Of a stretch of 64,000 nt of DNA, positions 36,824 to 45,704 are shown one piece after another. A program made the position numbers and the translations under genes. This DNA comes from Silvanigrella paludirubra. GTDB lineage: Bacteria > Bdellovibrionota_B > Oligoflexia > Silvanigrellales > Silvanigrellaceae. The stretch covers positions 909,325-973,324 of the forward strand of contig NZ_WFLM01000001.1 in NCBI RefSeq assembly GCF_009208775.1. The letters run 5' to 3'. Below the pieces are notes generated by a model. It was not told the origin of the DNA. It saw only the letters and a list, made by a program, of their open reading frames with translations, and searched no databases. The number at the start of each line of letters is the position of its first letter. Positions within the stretch are counted from its first letter, which is position 1.

Positions 36824-37192
36824 ATGAGTGAACAAAACAAACACATTAATTATCAAACCATTGAAGGATTAAAAATGCTTCAAGAAGATGGTGAACCAGA
36901 TTTTTTATTAGACCTAATTGATACTTTATTAAACACCACTCCACAAAAATTAGTAAATATTGATAAATTTTTAGCAGGTAATGATTTAATGGCAGCATCG
37001 AAAGAATCGCACTCTATTAAATCTAGCGTCCGAGCACTAGGAGCTGAAATATTAGGAAATAAATGTCAGTCCTTAGAAGATTTAAAAACAACTACAAATT
37101 TTGAAGAAGCTAAAAAAATTTTTGAAGAGATTAAATTAGAATATACAAATGTTGCTAATGAATTGACTCAAATCAAAGGGACTATGAAATGA
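36824..37192 (+). CDS. Stand-alone histidine phosphotransfer (Hpt) protein
   Basis: About 122 residues from ATG 36824. A four-helix Hpt domain with the phospho-acceptor His 63 in ESHSIKSSVRALGA. It would relay phosphate from a hybrid kinase to a response regulator in the cytoplasm. Its stop overlaps the deacetylase start by 4 bases (ATGA), an unusual neighbour for a phosphorelay protein. A response regulator is encoded nearby at 42767. Confidence 0.85.
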   Translation: MSEQNKHINYQTIEGLKMLQEDGEPDFLLDLIDTLLNTTPQKLVNIDKFLAGNDLMAASKESHSIKSSVRALGAEILGNKCQSLEDLKTTTNFEEAKKIFEEIKLEYTNVANELTQIKGTMK

Positions 37193-38163
37193 ATTTAAAG
37201 TTTATCTTTTATTTTTGTTTTACAAATTTGCTCTTTCTTCATTTAAATATTTTTGCAGATGAAAAAATAAAAAAAGATAATTTTCGATTTGCAGAACCCG
37301 TACAACTTGGAATTACCTTCGATGATTTACCTGCTGCAGGGCCAGATGCAACTTTCATTAACCGTCAAGAAATATCAGATAAAATTATAAAATCCTTAAA
37401 AGATAATAAAATTCCATATGTTTATGGATTTATTAACGGGATATTGCTTTATGACACAGAAGTGCAAAAAAAAATTTTTAGTGATTGGAAAAATGCTGGA
37501 TATCTTTTAGCAAACCATACCTTTTCGCATTTAAATTTATCTAGAGTAACGGCAGAAGAATATATTAAAGATATTGAAAAGAATGATACCATTTTGATTG
37601 ATTATGCTTCTACCATTAATGAACTTAAAGTTTTTCGGTACCCTTATTTAATGGAAGGAGATTCTCTAGATAAAAGATATGCCGTTCGCAGTTACTTTAA
37701 AAAAAGAAACTATAAAATAGCCCAAGTATCTGTCGATTCCGGTGATTGGGATTTTAATGAAGCTTTTATAAGATGTAAACAACTCAATATGGAAGACAAA
37801 ACTCAAGAAATAATCGAAAATTATATCAAAAATACTGCTGAAGTATTAATATATAATAATAGTTTATCAAAATTTATATATGGAGCGAATCGAAAAATAC
37901 CTCAAGTTTTATTAGTACACTATAATTCAATTAATGCTTTTGCAATGAATCAGCTTATTGATAAATTTAAAAAAATGAATGTTGTTTTTATTCCAGCAGC
38001 AAAAGCTTTTAATGACAATATTTTTCAAGAAGATTCTGCTTTAGCAATGAATAATGGAATTCCCTATTTTGAACAAGTAAGAAGATCACATAAACTTAAA
38101 TTTACAGACTATCCTTTTCCTAAAGACTATTCGAGTTGGTTAAAAGATCAATGCCAAAAATAA
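37189..38163 (+). CDS. Secreted polysaccharide deacetylase (NodB fold)
   Basis: 324 residues with an N-terminal signal peptide (about 1-23). NodB motifs look intact: TFDDLP with the metal-binding Asp pair 45-46, NHTFSH with His 110 and 114, FRYPYLMEG as motif 3, and a late LVHYNSINAF as motif 5. It would remove acetyl groups from a GlcNAc or similar polymer in the periplasm. Translationally coupled to the Hpt protein; convergent with the exopolysaccharide cluster, whose own deacetylase-like domain appears degenerate, so this enzyme may supply the activity. Confidence 0.82.
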   Translation: MNLKFIFYFCFTNLLFLHLNIFADEKIKKDNFRFAEPVQLGITFDDLPAAGPDATFINRQEISDKIIKSLKDNKIPYVYGFINGILLYDTEVQKKIFSDWKNAGYLLANHTFSHLNLSRVTAEEYIKDIEKNDTILIDYASTINELKVFRYPYLMEGDSLDKRYAVRSYFKKRNYKIAQVSVDSGDWDFNEAFIRCKQLNMEDKTQEIIENYIKNTAEVLIYNNSLSKFIYGANRKIPQVLLVHYNSINAFAMNQLIDKFKKMNVVFIPAAKAFNDNIFQEDSALAMNNGIPYFEQVRRSHKLKFTDYPFPKDYSSWLKDQCQK

Positions 38164-38165
38164 AG

Positions 38166-39146
38166 TTACAGCATAATATTAGCCATAATACCAGCCTCAT
38201 TAGAAAACCATAAATTTCCATTTTGCATAGAATTTATTCGGTTATAATATATTGAAATATTGTTATAATTTCGATCACCATAGGTTAATTTATTTGAAAA
38301 ACTAAGTCCAATTCCTCTTGTTCCTGTGTCCTTATCCCAAAGCCGATTATAATTAAATTCTAAACCTAAAGATAAATCTTTAATAAAAATTAAAGGAATA
38401 TCGGCTTCTGCCCTTGTTCCAAAAGACATAAATGCCGCAGGAGACCAGTAATTTGTAGAGATATATTTGTAAGAAGTATTTTCATAACCAATCCCTACCC
38501 AAACCCAAGGCACTTCATTAAAAATCCCATATAATAAGGACACATTTGATATCGACTTTTGATTTTGATCGGAAATAAAATAATAATTTTCAATAAATCT
38601 TGTGGTTAAATAATCTGTAAAATTAATACTAAAAGAAGTATTTAAAGTTGTTGCTGTTAATCTATAATCAATACCTCCAGGTTGTATATTATAAAAATAA
38701 GCATAATCACGATTAAAACTCATATATCCATTAAAATATTCAGAAGCCATAAAATAAGTTTTTATTTCACCTGCATATATTGCTGAAGTATTTTGATTAT
38801 AGGTATCATATAAACGATGAGCTCCACTTGAAATATCAATCTGTAAATTAGGTGAGAATTTTCGTCCAGCTAATAAATAAACTCTTTGACCATTATAATT
38901 CTCATTCGCATTAAATCCTTGAGTAGCTAAAAATGAACCCGAAAAGTCCCATGCCGCAGTTGCTTCATCATCAAAAGGATTTAAAAAATCTCTTCTATTT
39001 GTTCTAAATTGAAGATTCTCAGAATGCATATACATATTATCAGATGACTGAAGATAATTATATTGTCCAGTTAAAATTGAAGGTTCTTCACAAAAGACAG
39101 AAGTTTCAAATAAAATAAAAATTAAAATAATAAAATATCTTTTCAT
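38166..39146 (-). CDS. Outer-membrane beta-barrel protein of the exopolysaccharide cluster
   Basis: 326 residues from ATG 39146 with AGGAG 6 bases upstream, following a signal peptide (about 1-19). The mature chain is built of alternating amphipathic beta strands ending every 8-12 residues with Tyr/Phe/Asn turns (YISTNYWSPAAFMSFG, ISIYYNRINSMQNGNLWFS) and ends near IML. It resembles the barrel parts of PgaA/YaiO-type polysaccharide secretion proteins. Starts 8 bases after the 715-residue protein gene ends, overlapping its transcript. Confidence 0.7.
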   Translation of the reverse strand: MKRYFIILIFILFETSVFCEEPSILTGQYNYLQSSDNMYMHSENLQFRTNRRDFLNPFDDEATAAWDFSGSFLATQGFNANENYNGQRVYLLAGRKFSPNLQIDISSGAHRLYDTYNQNTSAIYAGEIKTYFMASEYFNGYMSFNRDYAYFYNIQPGGIDYRLTATTLNTSFSINFTDYLTTRFIENYYFISDQNQKSISNVSLLYGIFNEVPWVWVGIGYENTSYKYISTNYWSPAAFMSFGTRAEADIPLIFIKDLSLGLEFNYNRLWDKDTGTRGIGLSFSNKLTYGDRNYNNISIYYNRINSMQNGNLWFSNEAGIMANIML

Positions 39147-39153
39147 AATTCTC

Positions 39154-41301
39154 CTATTTTTTTTCAAATTTTAAAGTTGAATTTTTGGGAATAGTCTTTA
39201 TTATAATATGACCTATATTTGAATTTTTTTCTTTTTTTATACTTACTCCCTTTTCATTATTCAAAAAATCAAAATCACTTGAGAAGGAGTCAAAATTAAT
39301 ATAAATATTATTTACATCATAAGTATTTAAATTTTTTATTTCTATTGTTAAAGCAGGTTCATAATCTAAATTAATAATTATATTTTCCTTTTCTTGCCAC
39401 CATTTTGTAAGGCCTATATAATTTGTTTTCCATACATCTCTTTCTTTTAAATATTTTAAAAAATTAGAAACGGCACTTTCTAAATTTTTTGCTGTAATAC
39501 TTTTAGTTGGAAAATTATAAAAAGCAGCTCCTTTTATTTTTTCAATTTCTGAAAAGCGATCCTTTAATGAATTAAATAATAAATTTGTATTATGAAATTT
39601 AGCTGTTTTAAACATGGTATTTTCTTTTAAATTAGATTTGGGAAAATAAACTAAATTTTTGTCATCAATAAATGTAGGTCCCAAACGAAATAAAGATTGA
39701 TTTCCTACAAAGTAAGACATTTTATTTTGAATAACAGCGTTTAAAGTTGTATTATCAAATTTTAATTGTGGTGGTTTATATCCAAGAACAAACTCTTGAG
39801 TGTTTTCTTCTAAAAGAATTCTTGAGCTTTGAATATTTTGAAACTGATATTGTAAATTATTCCCTTGTATGATGGAGTCATTTTCACCCAATGTAGCAAA
39901 CTCAATACTGTGATCTTCAAGAAATGAATCTGCTCCTTTTAAAAAACTAAAAAAACCTGAGCCACTAGTTTCTTCTTCAATTATTTTTTGATTTTTTGGG
40001 ACTTGATCCGATGCTATAAAAATAGTCAAAGGAAATTTATTATCTTCAAAAAGTTCAACGTAATTATAACCATAATCTGAATCGTCTTCTATTTCGACTG
40101 AAGGAACAAATACAGACTGAGCTCCATTTTTCCAAGCAGAAATGGAAACGATTGGCATTTTCATCACCCATTGTATGCTTTTAGCCATTAATAAATCATT
40201 ATAATAAAGTTCATTTGCATTTATTTTAGCTGGGTTTGGAGGATCTAAAGCCAGCCAAGCAACTCTTGACTTCAATACATTTGAATATACAGAACGTACA
40301 ATTTTTTCTTTTGTTGTCATATCTATTTTTGGTTGTGCTTGTGTATTTGATTCAAATACAGAAGAAACACCTCTTTTTGCTAAAGCAATTACTGAATTAT
40401 CTGTAGGATATGTATTTAAAATAAGCCCTGGTGCTACATCTAAGAATGGAATTGCATTTCCTTCTAAACAAGTCGGAAATGCATTTTTTTTGTCCGTATT
40501 TTTTTTAAATTCTACTCCAAATATTCTTTGTGAAAATTGATCTTTATTTTCCGAACCTAATCCATCTAAACTCGCAATGGGCCCTGTCGCTAAAATACCA
40601 ACGCCATTTAATACAGATTCTTCTATTTCGTCTTTCCATTTTTTACTTAGAGAAATTGCTTGCGGAATTATAAAAATATTAAAATCTTTTGATCTTGTGA
40701 AATCATGGACTGTTTTATAATCAATATTATTTCTTTTAAAATAATTTGCCCAATTTTCATAGTTTATATTTTGATTTTTATCAAAATCTTGTATTTTTTC
40801 ATTCTTGAATAATCCAATTTTTTTATTTTTAAAACTTTTGAATATTTTACTTAATTCTAATTTTTTTTCATCTGAAATAAATTCGAATATTTCTGGATTT
40901 TCTAAATTTGTATTTAATTGATATTCTTTTAATAATCCATTTTTAATTAGTTTTTCATAATTTTTAGCGTCAATTGTTTTTTCACCAAGGCGAAAATAAC
41001 TAAATAAATATCCTGCAATTAAGGAAATAAATATAATTCCACTTATAATAGCAAAAAATCTTGTTAATGTTTTTCTATCGTTTAATTTAGTATCAAATTC
41101 ATTTGCTTTTTGCTTTTCTTTGATAATGATATGTGGAGCATATTTTTTAAAGAAAACACCTTCCAATATTTGATTATTGTTTTTTTGATTTAATTTAAAT
41201 AACTGCTTCACTCTATACAAAAAATATGTAACTAGAGTGATAAATAAAGTAGCTAAACACAATGATAATACAAATATACTAAGTATATTTTGGAGTATCA
41301 A
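39154..41301 (-). CDS. Large membrane-anchored protein with GATase-like and degenerate NodB-like regions
   Basis: 715 residues. TM1 about 5-28, a cytoplasmic loop about 30-80, TM2 about 82-104, then about 600 periplasmic residues. The region about 160-260 (FNIFIIPQAISLS, NGVGILATGPIASL) looks like a GATase/ThuA-type Rossmann fold. From about 370 to 560 the order of strands resembles a NodB deacetylase (WKNGAQSVFVPSVEIEDDSD, FPLTIFIASDQ, FVLGYKPPQLKFDN), but the metal-binding D-D and H-x3-H are replaced (IEDD kept as Glu-Asp-Asp, TLGEND for H-x3-H). No catalysis can be assumed. Overlaps the GT2 gene by 4 bases; probable EPS assembly or modification factor. Confidence 0.6.
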   Translation of the reverse strand: MILQNILSIFVLSLCLATLFITLVTYFLYRVKQLFKLNQKNNNQILEGVFFKKYAPHIIIKEKQKANEFDTKLNDRKTLTRFFAIISGIIFISLIAGYLFSYFRLGEKTIDAKNYEKLIKNGLLKEYQLNTNLENPEIFEFISDEKKLELSKIFKSFKNKKIGLFKNEKIQDFDKNQNINYENWANYFKRNNIDYKTVHDFTRSKDFNIFIIPQAISLSKKWKDEIEESVLNGVGILATGPIASLDGLGSENKDQFSQRIFGVEFKKNTDKKNAFPTCLEGNAIPFLDVAPGLILNTYPTDNSVIALAKRGVSSVFESNTQAQPKIDMTTKEKIVRSVYSNVLKSRVAWLALDPPNPAKINANELYYNDLLMAKSIQWVMKMPIVSISAWKNGAQSVFVPSVEIEDDSDYGYNYVELFEDNKFPLTIFIASDQVPKNQKIIEEETSGSGFFSFLKGADSFLEDHSIEFATLGENDSIIQGNNLQYQFQNIQSSRILLEENTQEFVLGYKPPQLKFDNTTLNAVIQNKMSYFVGNQSLFRLGPTFIDDKNLVYFPKSNLKENTMFKTAKFHNTNLLFNSLKDRFSEIEKIKGAAFYNFPTKSITAKNLESAVSNFLKYLKERDVWKTNYIGLTKWWQEKENIIINLDYEPALTIEIKNLNTYDVNNIYINFDSFSSDFDFLNNEKGVSIKKEKNSNIGHIIIKTIPKNSTLKFEKK

Positions 41302-42617
41302 AGATCCATCCCTTTCCTTTCTAATTTAGACCAAGTCATAGGTAACTGTAAAAACTCATCTAATATTGAAAAAAATTTAATCACTTCCATAGAAAAACCA
41401 TAGGTAACTCTATTAATTGCAGAATAAAAAATTAAATTAAAGGAACGCTGCTCAGACACAACACAAAATAAAGTCACAGTCATATCTAAAACAACCAATT
41501 GATAAAAAAAGTAACCAACAAAATTATGAGAATTATTTATTAAAGTATGCGCAATAGAAAAAATACCAAATGAAAAATTTGCAATTGGTATAAATACCGA
41601 CTCAATTATCATGTACAAAATAATAAGAAAATTTTTAATACTTTTATGTGGTTTTATTAACCAAATCAAATTTTCACGAATTGCCTGGACAATTCCTCTT
41701 GTCCAGCGGTATCTTTGAGAAATTAAGGAATTAAAATCTTCAGGAGCTTCGGTAACAGCAATTAATCCGCCATCATAGACAGTCTTATAACCCGCCATTA
41801 ATAATCGGATAGTAAGTTCACAGTCTTCTGCAAAAGTATTTGAGCGATATCCACCAACTTCCTGCAAAATTGATTTTCGAAAGATACCAATAGGCCCTGG
41901 AATCACAATGACGCTATTTAAAAAAGATTGAGCCGTTTTAAATAAGTTTAATCCAGAAACATATTCAAGTTTTTGAAATGAAGTTATCATATTTTTTACA
42001 TTGCCAATTTCAACACTTCCTGCAACAGCAGCTATGCGTTCATCACTTTCAAAATATTTCATTCCAATTTTTAACGCTTCTGTATTTAAAACACTATCTG
42101 CATCCATGCATAAAACAAAATCACCGTGTGCTTCACTAATAGCTCTATTTAATGCTTCTGCTTTCCCAGCATTTTCTTGATGAATAGCTCTTATTTTTCC
42201 TTTTTTTTCTAAAAGGGCAATGGCTTCAATAGTTTCATCTGTAGAACCATCATCCACAATTAAAATTTCAATGTTAGGATAGTCCATTCCAAGTATAGAT
42301 TTTGCTGCGTTATTTACCACTTTATCTTCGTTATAGCAGGGCATTATTACAGTAACAAGAGGATAGTAATCAATTTTTCCAACTTCTTTTGCAAAAAATT
42401 TATTCGCAAAACTCAGCAACAAATGAAAAACAAGTCTTATAAAAAGAAAAAGCATATATATTTTCATTGCATTAAAAGCAAATAATTCGGCTCCAGTTAA
42501 TTGTTTAAAATCAAAACTTTTAAATAATACAAAAATTAAAAGCGAACAAATAAGTAAAATAATCACAATAATAAAAAACATTTCATTATCTTTTATTTTT
42601 CTTTTCACTTTTTTCAT
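41298..42617 (-). CDS. Processive family 2 glycosyltransferase for exopolysaccharide
   Basis: About 439 residues from ATG 42617 (a weak ribosome site; 42653 is a longer alternative). N-terminal membrane helices, cytoplasmic GT-A domain with VTVIMPCYNED, DDGS (about 125), DADS (about 175), AEDCE and the processive-synthase motif QRYRW, then four C-terminal membrane helices. This is the layout of PgaC/IcaA-type synthases that polymerise and export sugar chains; the polymer (for example poly-N-acetylglucosamine) is inferred, not shown. First gene of the minus-strand cluster. Confidence 0.85.
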   Translation of the reverse strand: MKKVKRKIKDNEMFFIIVIILLICSLLIFVLFKSFDFKQLTGAELFAFNAMKIYMLFLFIRLVFHLLLSFANKFFAKEVGKIDYYPLVTVIMPCYNEDKVVNNAAKSILGMDYPNIEILIVDDGSTDETIEAIALLEKKGKIRAIHQENAGKAEALNRAISEAHGDFVLCMDADSVLNTEALKIGMKYFESDERIAAVAGSVEIGNVKNMITSFQKLEYVSGLNLFKTAQSFLNSVIVIPGPIGIFRKSILQEVGGYRSNTFAEDCELTIRLLMAGYKTVYDGGLIAVTEAPEDFNSLISQRYRWTRGIVQAIRENLIWLIKPHKSIKNFLIILYMIIESVFIPIANFSFGIFSIAHTLINNSHNFVGYFFYQLVVLDMTVTLFCVVSEQRSFNLIFYSAINRVTYGFSMEVIKFFSILDEFLQLPMTWSKLERKGMDL

Positions 42618-42766
42618 AAATCCCATTTCTAACAAAATAAATCTGATGAACATATCGAAATAATTAGAAATTTAAATTATGGTAAAAATTTTCCTATGAT
42701 CAGCTTCTTGACCTTATAACGCTTTGAATATTTTGATAAAATATATTTACAATTAAGGAAACGCAA

Positions 42767-43708
42767 ATGAGTGAGCTGAACAACACAGAAAATATTGAAA
42801 ATAAAGAAATAAAACAAGAAGAACAAACAAAACCTATTAAAAAGAAAATTCTCTATATTGACGACGATGAAGTTTCACAAAAAATCATTTCGAAAGCCCT
42901 GTCAAAACATTTTGATGTTGTTAGCGAATTGTCTGGAACTAATGCCATGGTTTTAGCCGACAAGGAAAATCCAAATTTAATTTTACTAGATTTAAATATG
43001 CCCAATGTAGATGGGTTTGAAATTTTAACTTTTTTAAGAAATCACCCAATTCTATCATCAATTCCTATTATTTGCGTAAGTGGTGATAAAGAAGAAGCAA
43101 CTCGAAGAAGAGCGAATGAATTAGGTGCTTCAAAATACATGCCAAAGCCTATTGATATTTTGCAAATTTCTAATGATGTCAAAAATCTATTAAATACATT
43201 AAATAATAGAATTTCTAGTAATGATAAGCGTATACAAATTTTTATTGGATTTAATTCTGTAGAAAAAGATTTAACTTTGCATAAAGATATTTTAGATGAA
43301 TATAATAAAGGTGAGAATATATTAATACTTTCAATTCAGGATGGCGCTTCCTTTTTTAAAAATTTAAATATTCCAAATGATTCCTTTGAACTGGGACGTG
43401 TTGTTTATTTGCAAATTAAACCTTCCTTAATTTCACGTCTTCCTTATTTAGAAGAACTCTCTTCGGTCATTTTTGATATCAAACGAATGCTAAGTTTTGA
43501 ATTATCTAGCTTTACCGTTTTTTTTGATGGACCCGATGTTTTATTTAATATGAATGATATTACACAATCAACGTCTATGTTAATATTAGTTGCAAATTCA
43601 TTTTCTGCTCAGTTTAAAAACATTTATTACTATACTAAGACAAATCAAAATCAAAAAATGTCTGCAAATATTAACACAATGGCAAAAATATTAATAGGAA
43701 ATTACTAA
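42767..43708 (+). CDS. Response regulator receiver protein with unknown output domain
   Basis: 313 residues. Receiver domain about 25-145: acid pocket DDD near 32-34, phospho-acceptor Asp 75 in LLLDLNMP, Thr/Ser in CVSGDKEE and Lys in MPKPID near 127. The remaining 165 residues have no DNA-binding helix-turn-helix or enzymatic motif I recognise; they are helical/beta mixed (SRLPYLEELSSVIFDIKRML). It starts divergent from the GT2 gene and is followed 2 bases later by a GH18 gene. It may receive phosphate from the nearby Hpt protein. Confidence 0.8.
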   Translation: MSELNNTENIENKEIKQEEQTKPIKKKILYIDDDEVSQKIISKALSKHFDVVSELSGTNAMVLADKENPNLILLDLNMPNVDGFEILTFLRNHPILSSIPIICVSGDKEEATRRRANELGASKYMPKPIDILQISNDVKNLLNTLNNRISSNDKRIQIFIGFNSVEKDLTLHKDILDEYNKGENILILSIQDGASFFKNLNIPNDSFELGRVVYLQIKPSLISRLPYLEELSSVIFDIKRMLSFELSSFTVFFDGPDVLFNMNDITQSTSMLILVANSFSAQFKNIYYYTKTNQNQKMSANINTMAKILIGNY

Positions 43709-43710
43709 AA

Positions 43711-44727
43711 ATGAGTCCCATTTTAAAAATATTTAGGATTCTATTTTACAATATTACATTTATTATTACTTGTTTTAATTCATTTTCGTTAGAAAATAAT
43801 TCATATAATTATTCTGATATAAATTTTAACTTTAGCCCTTATTCTCAAATAACTGAATATGATTTAGGTGAAAAAAGTAATTCCATAATTGAAATTTCAA
43901 AAATAAGTAAAATGAATTTTTTTATTTTTGCTTTTATTCAAGATGCTGGTAATTGTAATCCATCATGGGATGGTGATAAAAATAGTTTAATTCAGTCCGA
44001 TTATATTTTAAATTATTTTAAAAATATTAAAGATAGCAATATTCAATTTAAAATTTCACTTGGCGGTGCAGATGGAAAAGATCTTTCTATTGGATGCAAA
44101 ACAACAGATGATCTTTTACATTCTTATGAAAAAATATTAAATTTTTATCATCCAATTGGACTTGACTTTGACATAGAAGGAAAATTTCTTAATAATAAAA
44201 AATCATTAGATAAAATATTAAATACTTTAGAATTATTACAAAATAAAAATAAAATTTTAAAAATTACATTTACTCTTCCTATTATGCCAGAAGGTTTTTC
44301 AAAAAATGAAAAATATTTTATTCAAAAAGCTAAATTAAAAAATATAAATTTTAATATAAATATTTTAGCTATGAACTATTCTGATAAATTAAACAAAAAT
44401 ATGTTTAAATATACAGTTAAAGCAACTTTAAATGCTTTTAAATTTCTAAAAAGTATTTATTCCAAAAAGCAAGAATCAGAAATATGGAGTTTAATCGAGA
44501 TCACCCCTATGATTGGTGTTAATGACATTAAAACAGAAATTTTTACTTTGGATGATGCAAAAAAATTAAACAATTTTGCAATTAATAAAAAAATAGGCGG
44601 AATTCATTATTGGTCATTAGAAAGAGATAAGCCATGTAAAAAAGGAAAATTTAGCAAAAATTGCTCAGGAATTCCTGAACAAAAAAATTATGAATTTTTA
44701 GAAATTTTAAATAAAAAGGAAAAGTAA
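43711..44727 (+). CDS. Secreted glycoside hydrolase family 18 protein (chitinase-like)
   Basis: 338 residues, signal peptide about 1-26. GH18 TIM barrel landmarks: IQFKISLGGADG (S-x-G-G) near 111-122 and the catalytic D-x-D-x-E: GLDFDIEG with Asp 152, Asp 154 and Glu 156 as acid. LAMNYSD near 215 and GIHYWSLERD near 297 fit the barrel end. Substrate could be chitin or peptidoglycan-like chains. Second gene of a response regulator-GH18-binding protein operon. Confidence 0.85.
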   Translation: MSPILKIFRILFYNITFIITCFNSFSLENNSYNYSDINFNFSPYSQITEYDLGEKSNSIIEISKISKMNFFIFAFIQDAGNCNPSWDGDKNSLIQSDYILNYFKNIKDSNIQFKISLGGADGKDLSIGCKTTDDLLHSYEKILNFYHPIGLDFDIEGKFLNNKKSLDKILNTLELLQNKNKILKITFTLPIMPEGFSKNEKYFIQKAKLKNINFNINILAMNYSDKLNKNMFKYTVKATLNAFKFLKSIYSKKQESEIWSLIEITPMIGVNDIKTEIFTLDDAKKLNNFAINKKIGGIHYWSLERDKPCKKGKFSKNCSGIPEQKNYEFLEILNKKEK

Positions 44728-44730
44728 TTT

Positions 44731-45486
44731 ATGAAAAATATTAAAATAAAATTGATATTATTCTATCTCATAATTCCTATTCAATTTCATAGATATATTC
44801 TTGCTGAATCAAATATTGATATAAATATTTCAGATAATGTTCCTCCTCAATCGGGGTATAACATTTTAAATAAGCTTGAAGGACTAATCATCGATTTATC
44901 TGTAAATATTTTTAAAAATTATTCTTTTTCTGCTTTTCCGTTAGCTAGAGCTTTGGAAGAAACTAAAAATAAAAAAAACTCACTTATTTTTATTTCACGT
45001 AATACTTCTAGAGAAAATGAATATCAATGGATATCTCCTATTTATATCACTCCTGTTTTTATTTATACAAGAAAAGGATGGATCAAAAAAAATGGAGTAA
45101 ACATAAATAGATTAAGCTCTATTGGTGTTATTAATGGTTCTTCATTAATTCTAACATTAAATGAAAAAAAATATATGGGTGAAATTTCTACTGTTACAAG
45201 TAACGAACAAAATTTAAAAAAATTACTAAATGAACGAATTGACGGTTGGATTGAAGGAAGCATTATTGCTGAGTATATAATAAAAAAAGAAAATTTAAAT
45301 GTTTTAAGCTTTGACAAAATTGGACCTATTTTGAATAATAAAACTTGGATAGCAACTTCAAAAAAATCAGATAAAGAATTTATATCAGCAGTATCATTAA
45401 AAATAAATAAATTTAGAACAAGTCAATTATATAATGAAATTTTAAATAAATACTCTGCGCAACCTATTGATTATGGGAATGATTAA
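44731..45486 (+). CDS. Periplasmic amino-acid-type binding protein (SBP_bac_3-like)
   Basis: 251 residues, signal peptide about 1-25. Small alpha/beta bilobal protein with the family's order: LEGLIIDLSVNIFKNYSF, FPLARALEET, YQWISPIYITPVFIYTRKG, SIGVINGSSLI, RIDGWIEGSIIAEY. No transporter genes follow, so it may serve as a sensor or orphan binding protein. Last gene of the operon with GH18; a similar gene is at 51735. Confidence 0.7.
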   Translation: MKNIKIKLILFYLIIPIQFHRYILAESNIDINISDNVPPQSGYNILNKLEGLIIDLSVNIFKNYSFSAFPLARALEETKNKKNSLIFISRNTSRENEYQWISPIYITPVFIYTRKGWIKKNGVNINRLSSIGVINGSSLILTLNEKKYMGEISTVTSNEQNLKKLLNERIDGWIEGSIIAEYIIKKENLNVLSFDKIGPILNNKTWIATSKKSDKEFISAVSLKINKFRTSQLYNEILNKYSAQPIDYGND

Positions 45487-45704
45487 AATAGCTAAAATTA
45501 ATTATTAATAAACAATTTTAAAAGAATATTTTAAAGTTTAAATTATAATATTTTTAAATTTTTAAAATATATAAAAAAAAGAAAATGAAGTGGAATTTTA
45601 AAAAAATAATTTCAATCTCTTTCGTTTTTTTATATTTCTTTTTATATCCTTTCAATTTCTTTTGTGTTATTTAATTTTAGAATTTTTACACGAAAGGAAG
45701 TACC

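Noticed and set aside
45648-45697. CCTTTC/GAAAGG pairing over the betB ribosome site
   Set aside because: Only six bases and a long loop; not enough for a riboswitch or thermometer call.
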